Of a stretch of 40,481 bases of DNA, positions 33,641 through 40,481 are shown piece by piece. Each line of letters opens with the position of its first letter. Position 1 is the first letter of the stretch. The notes beneath the pieces are model-generated. The model made no database searches. It saw only the letters and a program-made list of their open reading frames with translations, and had not been told where the DNA came from. The stretch is from the NCBI GenBank assembly GCA_947451525.1, contig CANFZM010000024.1, positions 1-40,481 on the forward strand, given 5' to 3'. The position numbers and the translations under genes are program-made. Source of the DNA: Flavobacteriaceae bacterium. Lineage in GTDB: Bacteria > Bacteroidota > Bacteroidia > Flavobacteriales > Flavobacteriaceae.

Positions 33641-33857
33641 CAAATCGAAAAACGCAATAAATATTGCTTTTGAAAATTCTAAAATGATTGTATTTTTAGA
33701 AGATGGAAGAGAATTAGCAATCCCATTAGAGTGGTTTCCAAGATTAAGAAAGGCTACCCAAGAACAATTAAATAAATGGCGATTAATTGGCAAAGGAGAA
33801 GGAATTCATTGGGAAGAAATTGATGAAGATATTTCAGTAGAAAACTTATTAGAATAA
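33621..33857 (+). CDS. DUF2442 protein (putative antitoxin)
   Basis: A 78-residue protein of the DUF2442 family: VFLEDGRELAIPLEWFPRL (about 25-43) and a terminal GEGIHWEEIDEDISVENLL are the two signature regions. Such proteins accompany DUF4160. It overlaps the partner by 20 nt and ends 31 nt before sucB, with no promoter-like element in that gap, so sucB depends on read-through through the module. Confidence 0.82.
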   Translation: MSFLTINKSKNAINIAFENSKMIVFLEDGRELAIPLEWFPRLRKATQEQLNKWRLIGKGEGIHWEEIDEDISVENLLE

Positions 33858-33888
33858 TATAAACAACACTTATTAAAGTTATATAAAG

Positions 33889-35112
33889 ATGATTTTAGAA
33901 ATGAAAGTCCCTTCACCGGGAGAATCGATTAAAGAAGTTGAAATTGCAACTTGGTTAGTAAAAGATGGCGATTATGTAGAAAAAGACCAAGCTATTGCTG
34001 AGGTGGATTCGGATAAAGCAACCCTTGAATTACCTGCAGAAGCAAGCGGAATTATTACGCTTAAAGCGGAAGAAGGCGATGCAGTTGCTGTTGGTGCTGT
34101 AGTTTGTTTAATTGATACAAGTGCTGCTAAGCCAGCAGGTGCTGCTACGGCAAAAGAAGATGCAAAACCAGTTGTTGCAGAAGCACCGAAAGCAGAAGCT
34201 CCAAAAGCGGCTCCAGTTGCAGAAAAAACCTATGCTACTCAAGCGCCATCACCGGCTGCTAGAAAAATATTAGACGAGAAAAATATCCAACCAACAGAAA
34301 TTGTTGGAACTGGAAAAGGCGGAAGAATTACTAAAGACGATGCTGTAAATGCAACACCTTCTATGGGAACTCCAACTGGTGGAACTCGTGGTTCTGAAAG
34401 AACAAAACTATCAATGTTGCGTCGTAAAGTAGCCGAAAGATTGGTTGCTGCTAAAAACGAAACAGCCATGTTAACTACTTTTAATGAAGTAAACATGACG
34501 CCAATTAACATGATTCGTAACGAATATAAAGATGCTTTCAAAGCAAAACATGGTGGATTAGGATTAGGTTATATGTCGTTTTTCACGAAAGCAGTTACTA
34601 GAGCTTTGGCTTTGTTTCCCGATGTGAACTCGATGATAGATGGTGATTTTAAAACGGCTTATGATTTCTGTGATATCTCAATTGCAGTTTCTGGACCTAA
34701 AGGATTGATGGTTCCTGTTGTTCGTAACGCAGAGAATTTATCGTTTCGTGGTGTTGAAGCCGAAATTAAAAGATTGGCAATAAAATCTCGTGATGGTCAA
34801 ATCACGGTAGACGATATGACTGGTGGAACCTTTACTATTACTAATGGTGGTGTTTTCGGAAGCATGTTATCTACTCCAATTATTAATCCTCCTCAATCTG
34901 GAATTTTAGGAATGCACAACATTATTGAGCGTCCAATCGCTGTAAATGGTAAGGTAGAAATTCACCCAATGATGTATGTGGCGCTTTCTTATGATCACCG
35001 AATCATTGATGGTCGTGAATCTGTTGGATTCTTAGTTGCGGTTAAAGAAGCATTGGAAAACCCTTTAGAATTATTGATGCATGGAGATGCTAAAAAAGCA
35101 TTAGAGTTGTAA
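33889..35112 (+). CDS. sucB: 2-Oxoglutarate dehydrogenase E2 (dihydrolipoyl succinyltransferase)
   Basis: A 407-residue enzyme that transfers succinyl groups from lipoate to CoA. One N-terminal lipoyl domain (about 1-78) with the lipoylated lysine K43 in [13 protein letters not shown]. An alanine/proline-rich linker (about 85-118), a peripheral-subunit-binding domain ([14 protein letters not shown], then [12 protein letters not shown], about 122-150), and the catalytic domain with [14 protein letters not shown] (active-site histidine and aspartate, about 371-384). Standard length for the family. No gene for the E3 component is nearby. A weak terminator follows. Confidence 0.96.
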   Translation: MILEMKVPSPGESIKEVEIATWLVKDGDYVEKDQAIAEVDSDKATLELPAEASGIITLKAEEGDAVAVGAVVCLIDTSAAKPAGAATAKEDAKPVVAEAPKAEAPKAAPVAEKTYATQAPSPAARKILDEKNIQPTEIVGTGKGGRITKDDAVNATPSMGTPTGGTRGSERTKLSMLRRKVAERLVAAKNETAMLTTFNEVNMTPINMIRNEYKDAFKAKHGGLGLGYMSFFTKAVTRALALFPDVNSMIDGDFKTAYDFCDISIAVSGPKGLMVPVVRNAENLSFRGVEAEIKRLAIKSRDGQITVDDMTGGTFTITNGGVFGSMLSTPIINPPQSGILGMHNIIERPIAVNGKVEIHPMMYVALSYDHRIIDGRESVGFLVAVKEALENPLELLMHGDAKKALEL

Positions 35113-35138
35113 ATATTAACCTCATAGGTTTAAAATAT

Positions 35139-35170
35139 AAATCCCGTTCAGGTTTTGTTTGGGATTTTTT
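35139..35170 (+). terminator. Terminator after sucB
   Basis: AAATCCC and GGGATTT (7-bp stem, 15-nt loop) followed by a T-run, 27 nt after the sucB stop. Confidence 0.5.
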
Positions 35171-35172
35171 AT

Positions 35173-35874
35173 TTAATATAATTTAGCCAAATAATCAAAA
35201 TGCTCTCCTTCGGTAACCAATTCACATTCTAATCCATTAGCATGAGCAGCATTTTGCAAAGTGTTATAATCTAAATACAACCATGGAAAAGCTTCTTCAG
35301 TTTGATTTTTATACGAAATGGTAAAAGTCAATTCGCCATAATACCCATCGGCAGAAATCCATTTAGACCCATCTTCATCCTCGTCAAACATATAAATGAT
35401 ATCCGAAGAATCAACCAAGATTTGCCCATTTGGCGCAAGCAAACTTTTTAATTTCTGTAAATATTTAGAAGTTTTATCTAAAGTTCCAAAAATTCCGGTG
35501 CCATTCATTAATAATAAAATGGTATCAAATTTGTCATTTGAATCCAAATCTAAAATATTTTGAACTTGACCATTTTTCACCCCACGTAGTGCACAGGCTT
35601 TAATTGCATTTGCAGAAATATCAATAGAAGTGACTTCCAATCCTTTTTCTTGCAAATACAAACTATGACTACCAGCGCCACATCCTACATCTAGAATTTT
35701 ACCTTTTGCAAGTTGCAAGGCTTTCCGTTCTAGTTTCGGCATTTCTTTATAAGAACGAAAAAGGTAACTTACTTCCATAGCATCCGCTTCCGAAATATTA
35801 GTTTCTGTTATTATGTCCTCAGGGGAATTGTTAGTTTGATAATCGAGAATGGCAGTTCCAAAAAGATCTTTCAT
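35173..35874 (-). CDS. Class I SAM-dependent methyltransferase
   Basis: A 233-residue cytoplasmic methyltransferase from MKDLFG (ATG 35874); a second ATG 6 nt upstream lies within a dispersed repeat. GKILDVGCGAGSHSLYLQEK (about 60-79) is the SAM-binding motif I, VTSIDIS the acidic end of strand 2, and FDTILLLMNGTGIF motif-IV-like. The N-terminal 50 residues contain ISEADAMEVSYLFRSY. The substrate is unknown. It is convergent with sucB and divergent from the YkgJ-like gene. Confidence 0.85.
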   Translation of the reverse strand: MKDLFGTAILDYQTNNSPEDIITETNISEADAMEVSYLFRSYKEMPKLERKALQLAKGKILDVGCGAGSHSLYLQEKGLEVTSIDISANAIKACALRGVKNGQVQNILDLDSNDKFDTILLLMNGTGIFGTLDKTSKYLQKLKSLLAPNGQILVDSSDIIYMFDEDEDGSKWISADGYYGELTFTISYKNQTEEAFPWLYLDYNTLQNAAHANGLECELVTEGEHFDYLAKLY

Positions 35875-35875
35875 A

Positions 35876-35904
35876 GTCATTGAGAGGAACGAAGCAATCG
35901 TTCC
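35876..35904. repeat. CATTGAGAGGAACGAAGC repeat with 7-bp hairpin
   Basis: The segment resembles the widespread CATTGCGAGGAACGAAGC repeat. GGAACGA (35886-35892) pairs with TCGTTCC (35898-35904). It overlaps the alternative first codon of the methyltransferase gene. A degenerate relative (GCATTGCGAGGAACAAATC) is at 39532-39550. Confidence 0.55.
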
Positions 35905-35933
35905 AAATTTTAGTTATTAATATAGAAGTTGTT

Positions 35934-35941
35934 TACTTTTG
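35934..35941 (+). promoter_or_regulatory. -7 element of the YkgJ-like gene
   Basis: TACTTTTG with TTAG 20 bp upstream. The longest reading frame of the gene would begin inside this element, which argues for the downstream TTG start at 35960. Confidence 0.5.
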
Positions 35942-35959
35942 CATAAAACATATTCAAAC

Positions 35960-36454
35960 TTGAAACATATAATAAACAATCTTCCTAAAGAGGCCAAAGA
36001 TAAGCATATCGAAAACAAAAAGTATTTTGATAAGTTAAAAAAGAAAACGCCCAAAAATTTAGATTACCTCATGCAAGATTTGCACGATGCCGAATTTAAA
36101 AAAACCGATTGTTTAGATTGTGCTAATTGTTGTAAAACTACTGGGCCGCTTTTTACCTTGGCCGATATTGAAAGAATTTCTAAATCGTTCAAGCAAAAGC
36201 CGAAACAATTTATTGAGCAGTATTTACGAGTAGATGAAGATCAGGATTATGTTTTGCAAAGTGTTCCGTGTACCTTTTTAGAAGCAGATAATAAATGTTT
36301 TATTTACGATGTGCGTCCAAAAGCCTGTAGAGAATTCCCACATACTGACAGAAAAAAGTTCCAACAAATCTCCGATCTAACTCTTAAAAATGTTGCAATC
36401 TGCCCAGCAGCATTTAATATTGTAGAAAAAATGAAAGAGAAATTGCCTCTATAA
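35960..36454 (+). CDS. YkgJ-family cysteine-cluster protein
   Basis: A 164-residue protein of the YkgJ/UPF0153 family, thought to bind zinc or an iron-sulfur cluster. CLDCANCCKTTGP carries the C-x2-C-x2-CC motif, and C in VPCTFLEADNKCF and RPKACREFPHTD supplies the others. I place the start at the TTG (35960, reading MKHIINNLPKEAK), since the alternative TTG 21 nt upstream lies inside the -7 promoter element. Function unknown. A terminator-like hairpin lies about 120 nt downstream. Confidence 0.85.
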   Translation: MKHIINNLPKEAKDKHIENKKYFDKLKKKTPKNLDYLMQDLHDAEFKKTDCLDCANCCKTTGPLFTLADIERISKSFKQKPKQFIEQYLRVDEDQDYVLQSVPCTFLEADNKCFIYDVRPKACREFPHTDRKKFQQISDLTLKNVAICPAAFNIVEKMKEKLPL

Positions 36455-36506
36455 AGTCTTTGTTTACTTTATGTTCAATTCCTCGAAGTTTTTCTTAGAT
36501 TTTTTT

Positions 36507-36559
36507 AGCCACAGATTCACTGATTAAAAAGATTTTTAAAAATCTGTGAATCTGTGGCT
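36507..36559. repeat. Long inverted repeat AGCCACAGATTCAC / GTGAATCTGTGGCT
   Basis: Perfect 14-bp arms (36507-36520 and 36546-36559) around a 25-nt centre, which itself contains AGATTTTTAAAAATCT. I recall similar intergenic elements in Bacteroidota. A fragment (AATCTGTGAAAATCTC) recurs near 38169. Confidence 0.65.
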
Positions 36560-36577
36560 ATTATTTTACTAATACAC

Positions 36578-36610
36578 CTTGGGCAACGCCCCAAGTTATT
36601 TTATTCTATT
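36578..36610 (+). terminator. Possible terminator, plus strand
   Basis: CTTGGG and CCCAAG form a 6-bp stem with a 6-nt loop followed by T-rich sequence; it probably ends the YkgJ-like transcript. Confidence 0.45.
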
Positions 36611-36613
36611 TTT

Positions 36614-38155
36614 TTAATTATATATTAAATACTTCTCTCGCATTTTTTTAAACTCATTCAACCCTTTCTCCCAAGATTTTCTAATCTCTATTTCCGAAAC
36701 GCCGTTCTCAATTTGCTGTTGCAATTTTTTAGTCCCTGCCAATTTAGTAAAGAAATCAGTAAAGAATTTCGATTTATCTGAAGTCGAATTATACGCATTA
36801 ATAAGCCATTTCAATTCCAGTTGCTTCACTTTAGGGATAGACGTTAAATCTTCACCATAACATAATTGGTCTTTATAAACCGGTTCTTTCGCACCAAAAT
36901 TAGGAATCGGTGTAAAACTAAATTCGCTTTTAGGTAAAAAAGGAGAACCATATATTTGAAACTGGTTTTCAGTACCACGACCAACACTCACGTTAGTACC
37001 TTCAAACAAACACAAACTTGAATATAAATTCACCGCTTGGTCGTTGGGTAAATTTGGCGATGGTTTCACGGGCAAACTATAAGCCATTTCCCGTTTGTAA
37101 TTCAAACACGGAACTACTGTCAAGTCACACTGAACGCCTTCTTTCAACCACTTTTCGCCATTAATCATTCGCGCATACTCGCCAATAGTCATTCCGTGCA
37201 ATAACGGAATAGCATGCATCCCAACAAAACTCGTATATTCTTTTTCCAAAATTGGTCCATCTACAATAGCCCCGTTCGGATTTGGTCTATCCAATACAAT
37301 TAGTGGTATATGATTTTCCGCACAGGCTTCCATGATATAATGTAACGAGGAGATGTAAGTGTAAAAACGCGCACCCACATCCTGCAGATCAAAAACCATA
37401 ACATCAATTCCTTCCAATTGTTCGGGTTTCGGTTTTTTGTTGTTTCCGTAAAGCGAAACAATAGGCAACCCGGTTTTAGTATCTTTTCCATCCACTACAT
37501 GTTCGCCAGCATCGGCAGTACCACGAAAACCATGCTCTGGAGCAAATATTTTTTGAAGGTTAATACTTCGGCCTATTAAATAATCAACTATAGATATCGT
37601 TTTGTTGGTTATTTTGGTTGTTGGTTGTTGTCTCGGATCCTGAACATACACAATCTCTGGCACCTGATAGGTAACTATCCCTGTTTGATTGGTTACAATC
37701 CCAACTTTTTTATCTTTTAATAAAGGAAAGTAAGCATCAAAATTATCAGCACCAGTTTTGATTGCCAAATGCAACGCAGAATTTAGAACTCCTTGTTTCG
37801 CACTTTTTTCCACTTTGGCACCCTCTCCTTTGGAGAGGGCCGGGGAGAGGACTTTTGCATCCTCACCGCTTAAATTTTTTTCTTGTCCCACAATCTTTTC
37901 CACATCGGCTTGCATAATATTTCCCGCTTCGGCTCCCTCTCCTTTGGAGAGGGCTGGGGTGAGGTTTTTTGCATTCTCACCAGTTTCAATTTCCCCTTGT
38001 GACAAATTATCTCCCCCTTTTTGTCCCGTAATATTTCCCACTTCGGCTCCCTCTCCTTTGGAGAGGGCTGGGGTGAGGTTTTTATTATTCCCACCTGAGC
38101 CCAAAACAAATAAAAACCCAACCAGCACCAAGCAACTATTAATTATGTATTTCAT
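36614..38155 (-). CDS. DUF1343 / NamZ-like exo-N-acetylmuramidase, with in-frame repeats
   Basis: A 513-residue exported protein from ATG 38155 (MKYIINSCLVLVGFLFVLGS). The hydrophobic signal lacks an obvious lipobox cysteine. Residues 26-140 are unusual: three 38-residue units (each opening xLxPALSKGEGA) made by a repeated palindrome. The remainder is the DUF1343 domain, known from NamZ enzymes (GH171) that cut terminal MurNAc from peptidoglycan fragments: KKVGIVTNQTG, FAPEHGFRGTADAGEHV, VMVFDLQDVGARFYTY, VLDRPNPNG, LYSSLCLFEGTNVSVGRGT. The enzyme would act in the cell envelope. Function is from family; the repeats form a linker that may be tolerated. Confidence 0.88.
   Translation of the reverse strand: MKYIINSCLVLVGFLFVLGSGGNNKNLTPALSKGEGAEVGNITGQKGGDNLSQGEIETGENAKNLTPALSKGEGAEAGNIMQADVEKIVGQEKNLSGEDAKVLSPALSKGEGAKVEKSAKQGVLNSALHLAIKTGADNFDAYFPLLKDKKVGIVTNQTGIVTYQVPEIVYVQDPRQQPTTKITNKTISIVDYLIGRSINLQKIFAPEHGFRGTADAGEHVVDGKDTKTGLPIVSLYGNNKKPKPEQLEGIDVMVFDLQDVGARFYTYISSLHYIMEACAENHIPLIVLDRPNPNGAIVDGPILEKEYTSFVGMHAIPLLHGMTIGEYARMINGEKWLKEGVQCDLTVVPCLNYKREMAYSLPVKPSPNLPNDQAVNLYSSLCLFEGTNVSVGRGTENQFQIYGSPFLPKSEFSFTPIPNFGAKEPVYKDQLCYGEDLTSIPKVKQLELKWLINAYNSTSDKSKFFTDFFTKLAGTKKLQQQIENGVSEIEIRKSWEKGLNEFKKMREKYLIYN
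37821..38078 (-). repeat. Three in-frame copies of a 30-bp palindromic box, 114 bp apart
   Basis: Boxes at 37821-37850, 37935-37964 and 38049-38078 each contain CCCTCTCC-TTT-GGAGAGGG. Starts are exactly 114 bp apart, so all are in the same frame and encode PALSKGEGA. The spacers between boxes differ in sequence. Confidence 0.9.
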
Positions 38156-38210
38156 GAAATTATTTTTTAATCTGTGAAAATCTCTTATATCGGTGGCCAA
38201 AAACTTTATG

Positions 38211-38218
38211 TATATTTG
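38211..38218 (+). promoter_or_regulatory. -7 element of the LolC/E-like gene
   Basis: TATATTTG lies 17 bp before the TTG start codon at 38236, giving a leader of about 10 nt. The -33 box is weak. Confidence 0.45.
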
Positions 38219-38235
38219 TTGAAAATACAAAACAG

Positions 38236-39471
38236 TTGAACCTAGAACATTTCATAGCCAAACGACTCATTACTGCTAAAGACCATAAAAGTAGTATATC
38301 TGCACCAATTATAAAAATTGCTATCGTAGCAATTGCATTGGGAATGATCATGATGATTGTATCCGTCGCTACTGGAATGGGCTTACAACAAAAAATACGC
38401 GAAAAAGTCGCAGCATTCAGCGGACATATTATTATTACCAACTTTAACGGAAATGAATCCGATGTTAGCACCGAGCCAATTTCTACCCATCAAAAGTTTT
38501 ATCCAAAATTCAAAAACATTCAGGGCATTAGCCACGTCCAAGCCGTTGCAACCAAAGTTGGAATCATTAGAACTCCAACTGCATTTGAGGGAATTGTATA
38601 TAAAGGAGTTGGCAAAGACTACAATTGGGACAATATAAAAGAGTACCTAATTTCCGGAACCATTCCCAATTTGCAGTCGCAACTAAATAGTGAAATAGTA
38701 ATTTCCCAATATCTAGCCAACCGACTAAATCTAAAACTCGGCGATAATTTCAATACCTTCTTTATGAAGCAAGGAGGAAACGGCCTACCCAACAGCCGCC
38801 GATTTAAAATTGTCGGAATCTACAACTCCGGTCTTCAGGAATTTGACGCCTCCTATATAATAGGCGATATCCGACACATTCAAAAAATGAACAAATGGGC
38901 TTCCGATCAAGTCGGCTCCTTCGAAGTCTTCATTGACGACTTCACCCAAATAAAACAAAAAGGAGAAGAAGTCTACAACGAAACCTCTTCCATCCTCAAT
39001 ACCCAAACCATCGAAGAAAAATTTTCTTACATTTTCGATTGGCTAAAACTCTTCGATTTTAACATCCTAGTCATCCTAATAATAATGATAATCGTTTCCA
39101 CCATAAATATGGTAGTAGCATTATTAGTGCTAATTCTAGAAAGAACCCAAATGATCGGAATCCTAAAATCCATGGGCGCCAACAATTGGACCATCCGAAA
39201 AATATTCCTTTACAACGCCTTTTACCTAATCGTTCGCGGTCTATTCTGGGGAAATTTCATTGGCATCGGCTTTTTAGTAATCCAAAAATACTTCGGCATC
39301 ATAAAATTACCACCCGAAAATTACTATGTAACCGTCGCTCCAGTCGACATCAATCTGCTTTACATACTAGCATTAAACATCGGTACGGTAGCCATCTGTT
39401 TAGTAGTGCTATTAATTCCGTCCTACATCATCACTAAGATATCCCCCGCCAAAACAATTCGTTTCGATTAA
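38236..39471 (+). CDS. LolC/LolE-like ABC transporter permease (FtsX family)
   Basis: A 411-residue inner-membrane permease of the lipoprotein-release type. It starts at TTG (MNLEHFIAKRL); no ATG fits. One N-terminal helix (about 24-46), a large periplasmic domain (about 50-270) and three C-terminal helices (about 275-305, 325-355, 370-400) form the FtsX/LolE architecture. MIGILKSMGANNWTIRKIF is the coupling segment between helices 2 and 3. It may extract lipoproteins from the inner membrane together with an ATPase that is not in the window. From about 38700 onward, codon use turns richer in C-ending codons than in neighbouring genes. Confidence 0.9.
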   Translation: MNLEHFIAKRLITAKDHKSSISAPIIKIAIVAIALGMIMMIVSVATGMGLQQKIREKVAAFSGHIIITNFNGNESDVSTEPISTHQKFYPKFKNIQGISHVQAVATKVGIIRTPTAFEGIVYKGVGKDYNWDNIKEYLISGTIPNLQSQLNSEIVISQYLANRLNLKLGDNFNTFFMKQGGNGLPNSRRFKIVGIYNSGLQEFDASYIIGDIRHIQKMNKWASDQVGSFEVFIDDFTQIKQKGEEVYNETSSILNTQTIEEKFSYIFDWLKLFDFNILVILIIMIIVSTINMVVALLVLILERTQMIGILKSMGANNWTIRKIFLYNAFYLIVRGLFWGNFIGIGFLVIQKYFGIIKLPPENYYVTVAPVDINLLYILALNIGTVAICLVVLLIPSYIITKISPAKTIRFD

Positions 39472-39504
39472 TTCAGGAGCGAAACATTTGGCATTTTAGT
39501 AATT

Positions 39505-39608
39505 GCAATTCCTGCTTTGCGTTTCAATCTGGCATTGCGAGGAACAAATCAATAAAAAGTAACTATTACATTATCGCACTGCCAGGATTTCCACTACAAT
39601 CAGGGCTA
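39505..39608 (-). repeat. Hairpin repeat, copy C
   Basis: Minus strand: box GATTGTAGTGGAAATCC (39601-39585), then an 11-bp stem (39574-39584 with 39530-39540, one mismatch) and the closing box GATTGAAACGCAAAGCAGG (39529-39511). Box and stem abut directly, as in copy B. Confidence 0.7.
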
Positions 39609-39681
39609 TGTTCCCAGCATATGGTATGAAATTCATTTTCCAAAGAACCTATACTATATAGTAGGTATGTTGTATTCCCAT

Positions 39682-39708
39682 CCTAACAGGTTTCCAAAAC
39701 CTGTTAGG
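39682..39708. repeat. Inverted repeat CCTAACAGGTTT / AAACCTGTTAGG
   Basis: Perfect 12-bp arms (39682-39693 and 39697-39708) with a CCA loop. A degenerate copy with one mismatch is at 39788-39815. There is no T-run long enough to call a terminator. Confidence 0.65.
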
Positions 39709-40090
39709 TTTCCAAATCCATACAATAATTACAAGACTCTATAAGAAAACCCCCTACATTATATATAGACTACTATTTATTCCTATCTTAATAGGTTCCC
39801 ATAACCTGTTAGGTTTAAAAAGACAACCTACTTTAATTAAATATACAACCTTTTAAATAGGTTATTTCTTAAAAAATGAATAAGCAACAAGTACCAACTA
39901 TGTCTTCTTACACCAAGCGAAGCGCCTAAAACCTAATAATCTTATGTTTTCTATGTGGTTTAAAAAAAATAAAATCCTTTATTTGTCTATAAGATCCCCG
40001 TATTACTATACAAACAGAAAAAACTTTGCTCAACAACGTTCACAAAACCAGAGTATTAAAAAATACTTTTAAAAAAGGTATTGAAAAGGC

Positions 40091-40120
40091 TTGCGAGAGT
40101 GAAAAAGAATGGTACTTTTG
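40091..40120 (+). promoter_or_regulatory. rRNA-type promoter P1
   Basis: TTG (40091-40093), 19 bp, TACTTTTG (40113-40120), followed by CACCCGC. It matches the Bacteroidota consensus. Confidence 0.7.
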
Positions 40121-40186
40121 CACCCGCATTAAGGCAGACGTTCTTTACAAACTGAGACTACAAGACTAAAAATAAATCAAAAAAGA

Positions 40187-40218
40187 TTTGTGAGAAACAA
40201 ATAAAGGTTTTACCTTTG
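40187..40218 (+). promoter_or_regulatory. rRNA-type promoter P2
   Basis: TTTG (40187-40190), 20 bp, TACCTTTG (40211-40218), followed by CGCTCCGC. It lies 98 bp after P1. Confidence 0.7.
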
Positions 40219-40291
40219 CGCTCCGCAAAACGATTGAGATTTTGATAGACTTGAGCGGTAAAAAAGAAAAAGAATTTTTTTTTCGATTTAC

Positions 40292-40321
40292 TTGCGAGTT
40301 AAGAAAAAAGATGTACTTTTG
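40292..40321 (+). promoter_or_regulatory. rRNA-type promoter P3
   Basis: TTG (40292-40294), 19 bp, TACTTTTG (40314-40321), followed by CACCCGC exactly as after P1. It lies 103 bp after P2. Confidence 0.7.
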
Positions 40322-40328
40322 CACCCGC

Positions 40329-40481
40329 TAACCGAAAGAGAGGCGAAAAAAATAAGACACGTTCCTAGACATATTGAATTGACAGCCGTTCTGATGTAAA
40401 TCAGAACAAATAAAAAAGAGAGTAAGCAAGTCGAAAGATTTGAACAAGCTAGAGTATTATCGTACAATATTAAAATATACG
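40329..40481 (+). other. Leader of an rRNA operon (16S gene beyond the window)
   Basis: After P3 the sequence has a GTTCCTAGACATATTGAATT segment (40361-40380) similar to boxA-like leader sequences of Bacteroidota rRNA operons, an 8-bp perfect hairpin GTTCTGAT/ATCAGAAC (40388-40407, GTAA loop), and AGAGAGTAAGCAAGTCG (40418-40434), which I recall from flavobacterial 16S leaders. The 16S start AGAGTTTGATCC is not reached. Confidence 0.6.

Larger units (their letters stand above)
39472..40090. other. Non-coding region before the rRNA-type promoters
   Basis: About 600 bp without a credible gene. It holds hairpin repeat C (39505-39608), a CCTAACAGGTTT inverted repeat (39682-39708), a degenerate version (39788-39815) and AT-rich sequence. 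Confidence 0.6.

Noticed and set aside
37821..38078. CRISPR-like array
   Set aside because: Only three boxes with an internal palindrome, spacers of about 84 bp that are translated in frame, and no cas genes.
37758..38177. Plus-strand open frame of 139 codons rich in APSPLERAG
   Set aside because: It is the antisense shadow of the three palindromic boxes in the DUF1343 gene, which has a signal peptide and a complete domain on the minus strand.
40329..40481. 16S rRNA gene inside the window
   Set aside because: Only leader-like sequence is present; the conserved 16S 5' end is not reached.

Overview
The window looks like a chromosomal segment from a low-GC member of the Bacteroidota, most likely a Flavobacterium-type genus. 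The evidence is: promoters of the form TTTG-N18-20-TAnnTTTG, few Shine-Dalgarno sites, a complete 14-gene nuo operon with separate nuoC and nuoD and a short NuoG, flavobacterial-style SucA and LolE-like proteins, and many short AT-rich intergenic repeats. The species call is inference from these features; no search was run.

Layout. At 1-260 there is a possible small minus-strand RNA with its own terminator. At 264-938 a GNAT-fold protein is followed after 3 nt by a 53-residue basic protein. From 16.5 kb down to 1.2 kb (minus strand) runs the complete nuo operon for respiratory complex I, in the order A, B, C, D, E, F, G, H, I, J, K, L, M, N, with a recognisable promoter upstream of nuoA and a hairpin terminator after nuoN. 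The operon is interrupted by two MntA-HepT (nucleotidyltransferase-HEPN) pairs at nuoC/nuoD and nuoE/nuoF, by an ORF6N-domain gene at nuoH/nuoI, and by two copies of a hairpin repeat. A cold-shock gene and aspS follow on the same strand, then a TlpA-like thioredoxin lipoprotein or exported protein on the plus strand.

From 28.3 kb down to 20.1 kb (minus strand) lies an efflux operon: short-chain dehydrogenase, TetR regulator, TolC-like channel, HlyD-like adaptor and RND pump. Two four-helix-bundle genes sit inside it, one of them frameshifted, each flanked by AT-rich repeats. A TetR-style inverted repeat overlaps the operon promoter. On the plus strand are a polyprenyl synthetase, a small conserved protein, and sucA-sucB (2-oxoglutarate dehydrogenase E1 and E2) with a DUF4160-DUF2442 pair wedged between them. 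Then come a methyltransferase, a YkgJ-type cysteine-cluster protein, a DUF1343/NamZ-like exported protein carrying three in-frame copies of a palindromic repeat, and a LolC/E-like permease. The last kilobase is non-coding: repeats, then three tandem promoters spaced about 100 bp apart and a leader that looks like that of an rRNA operon whose 16S gene would begin just past the window.

The main theme is nesting. Toxin-antitoxin-type pairs sit inside the operons for complex I and the TCA cycle with junctions of -1 to +3 nt, so host transcription and translational coupling appear to be preserved. Palindromic repeats have invaded both intergenic gaps and coding sequence (AspRS and the DUF1343 protein).
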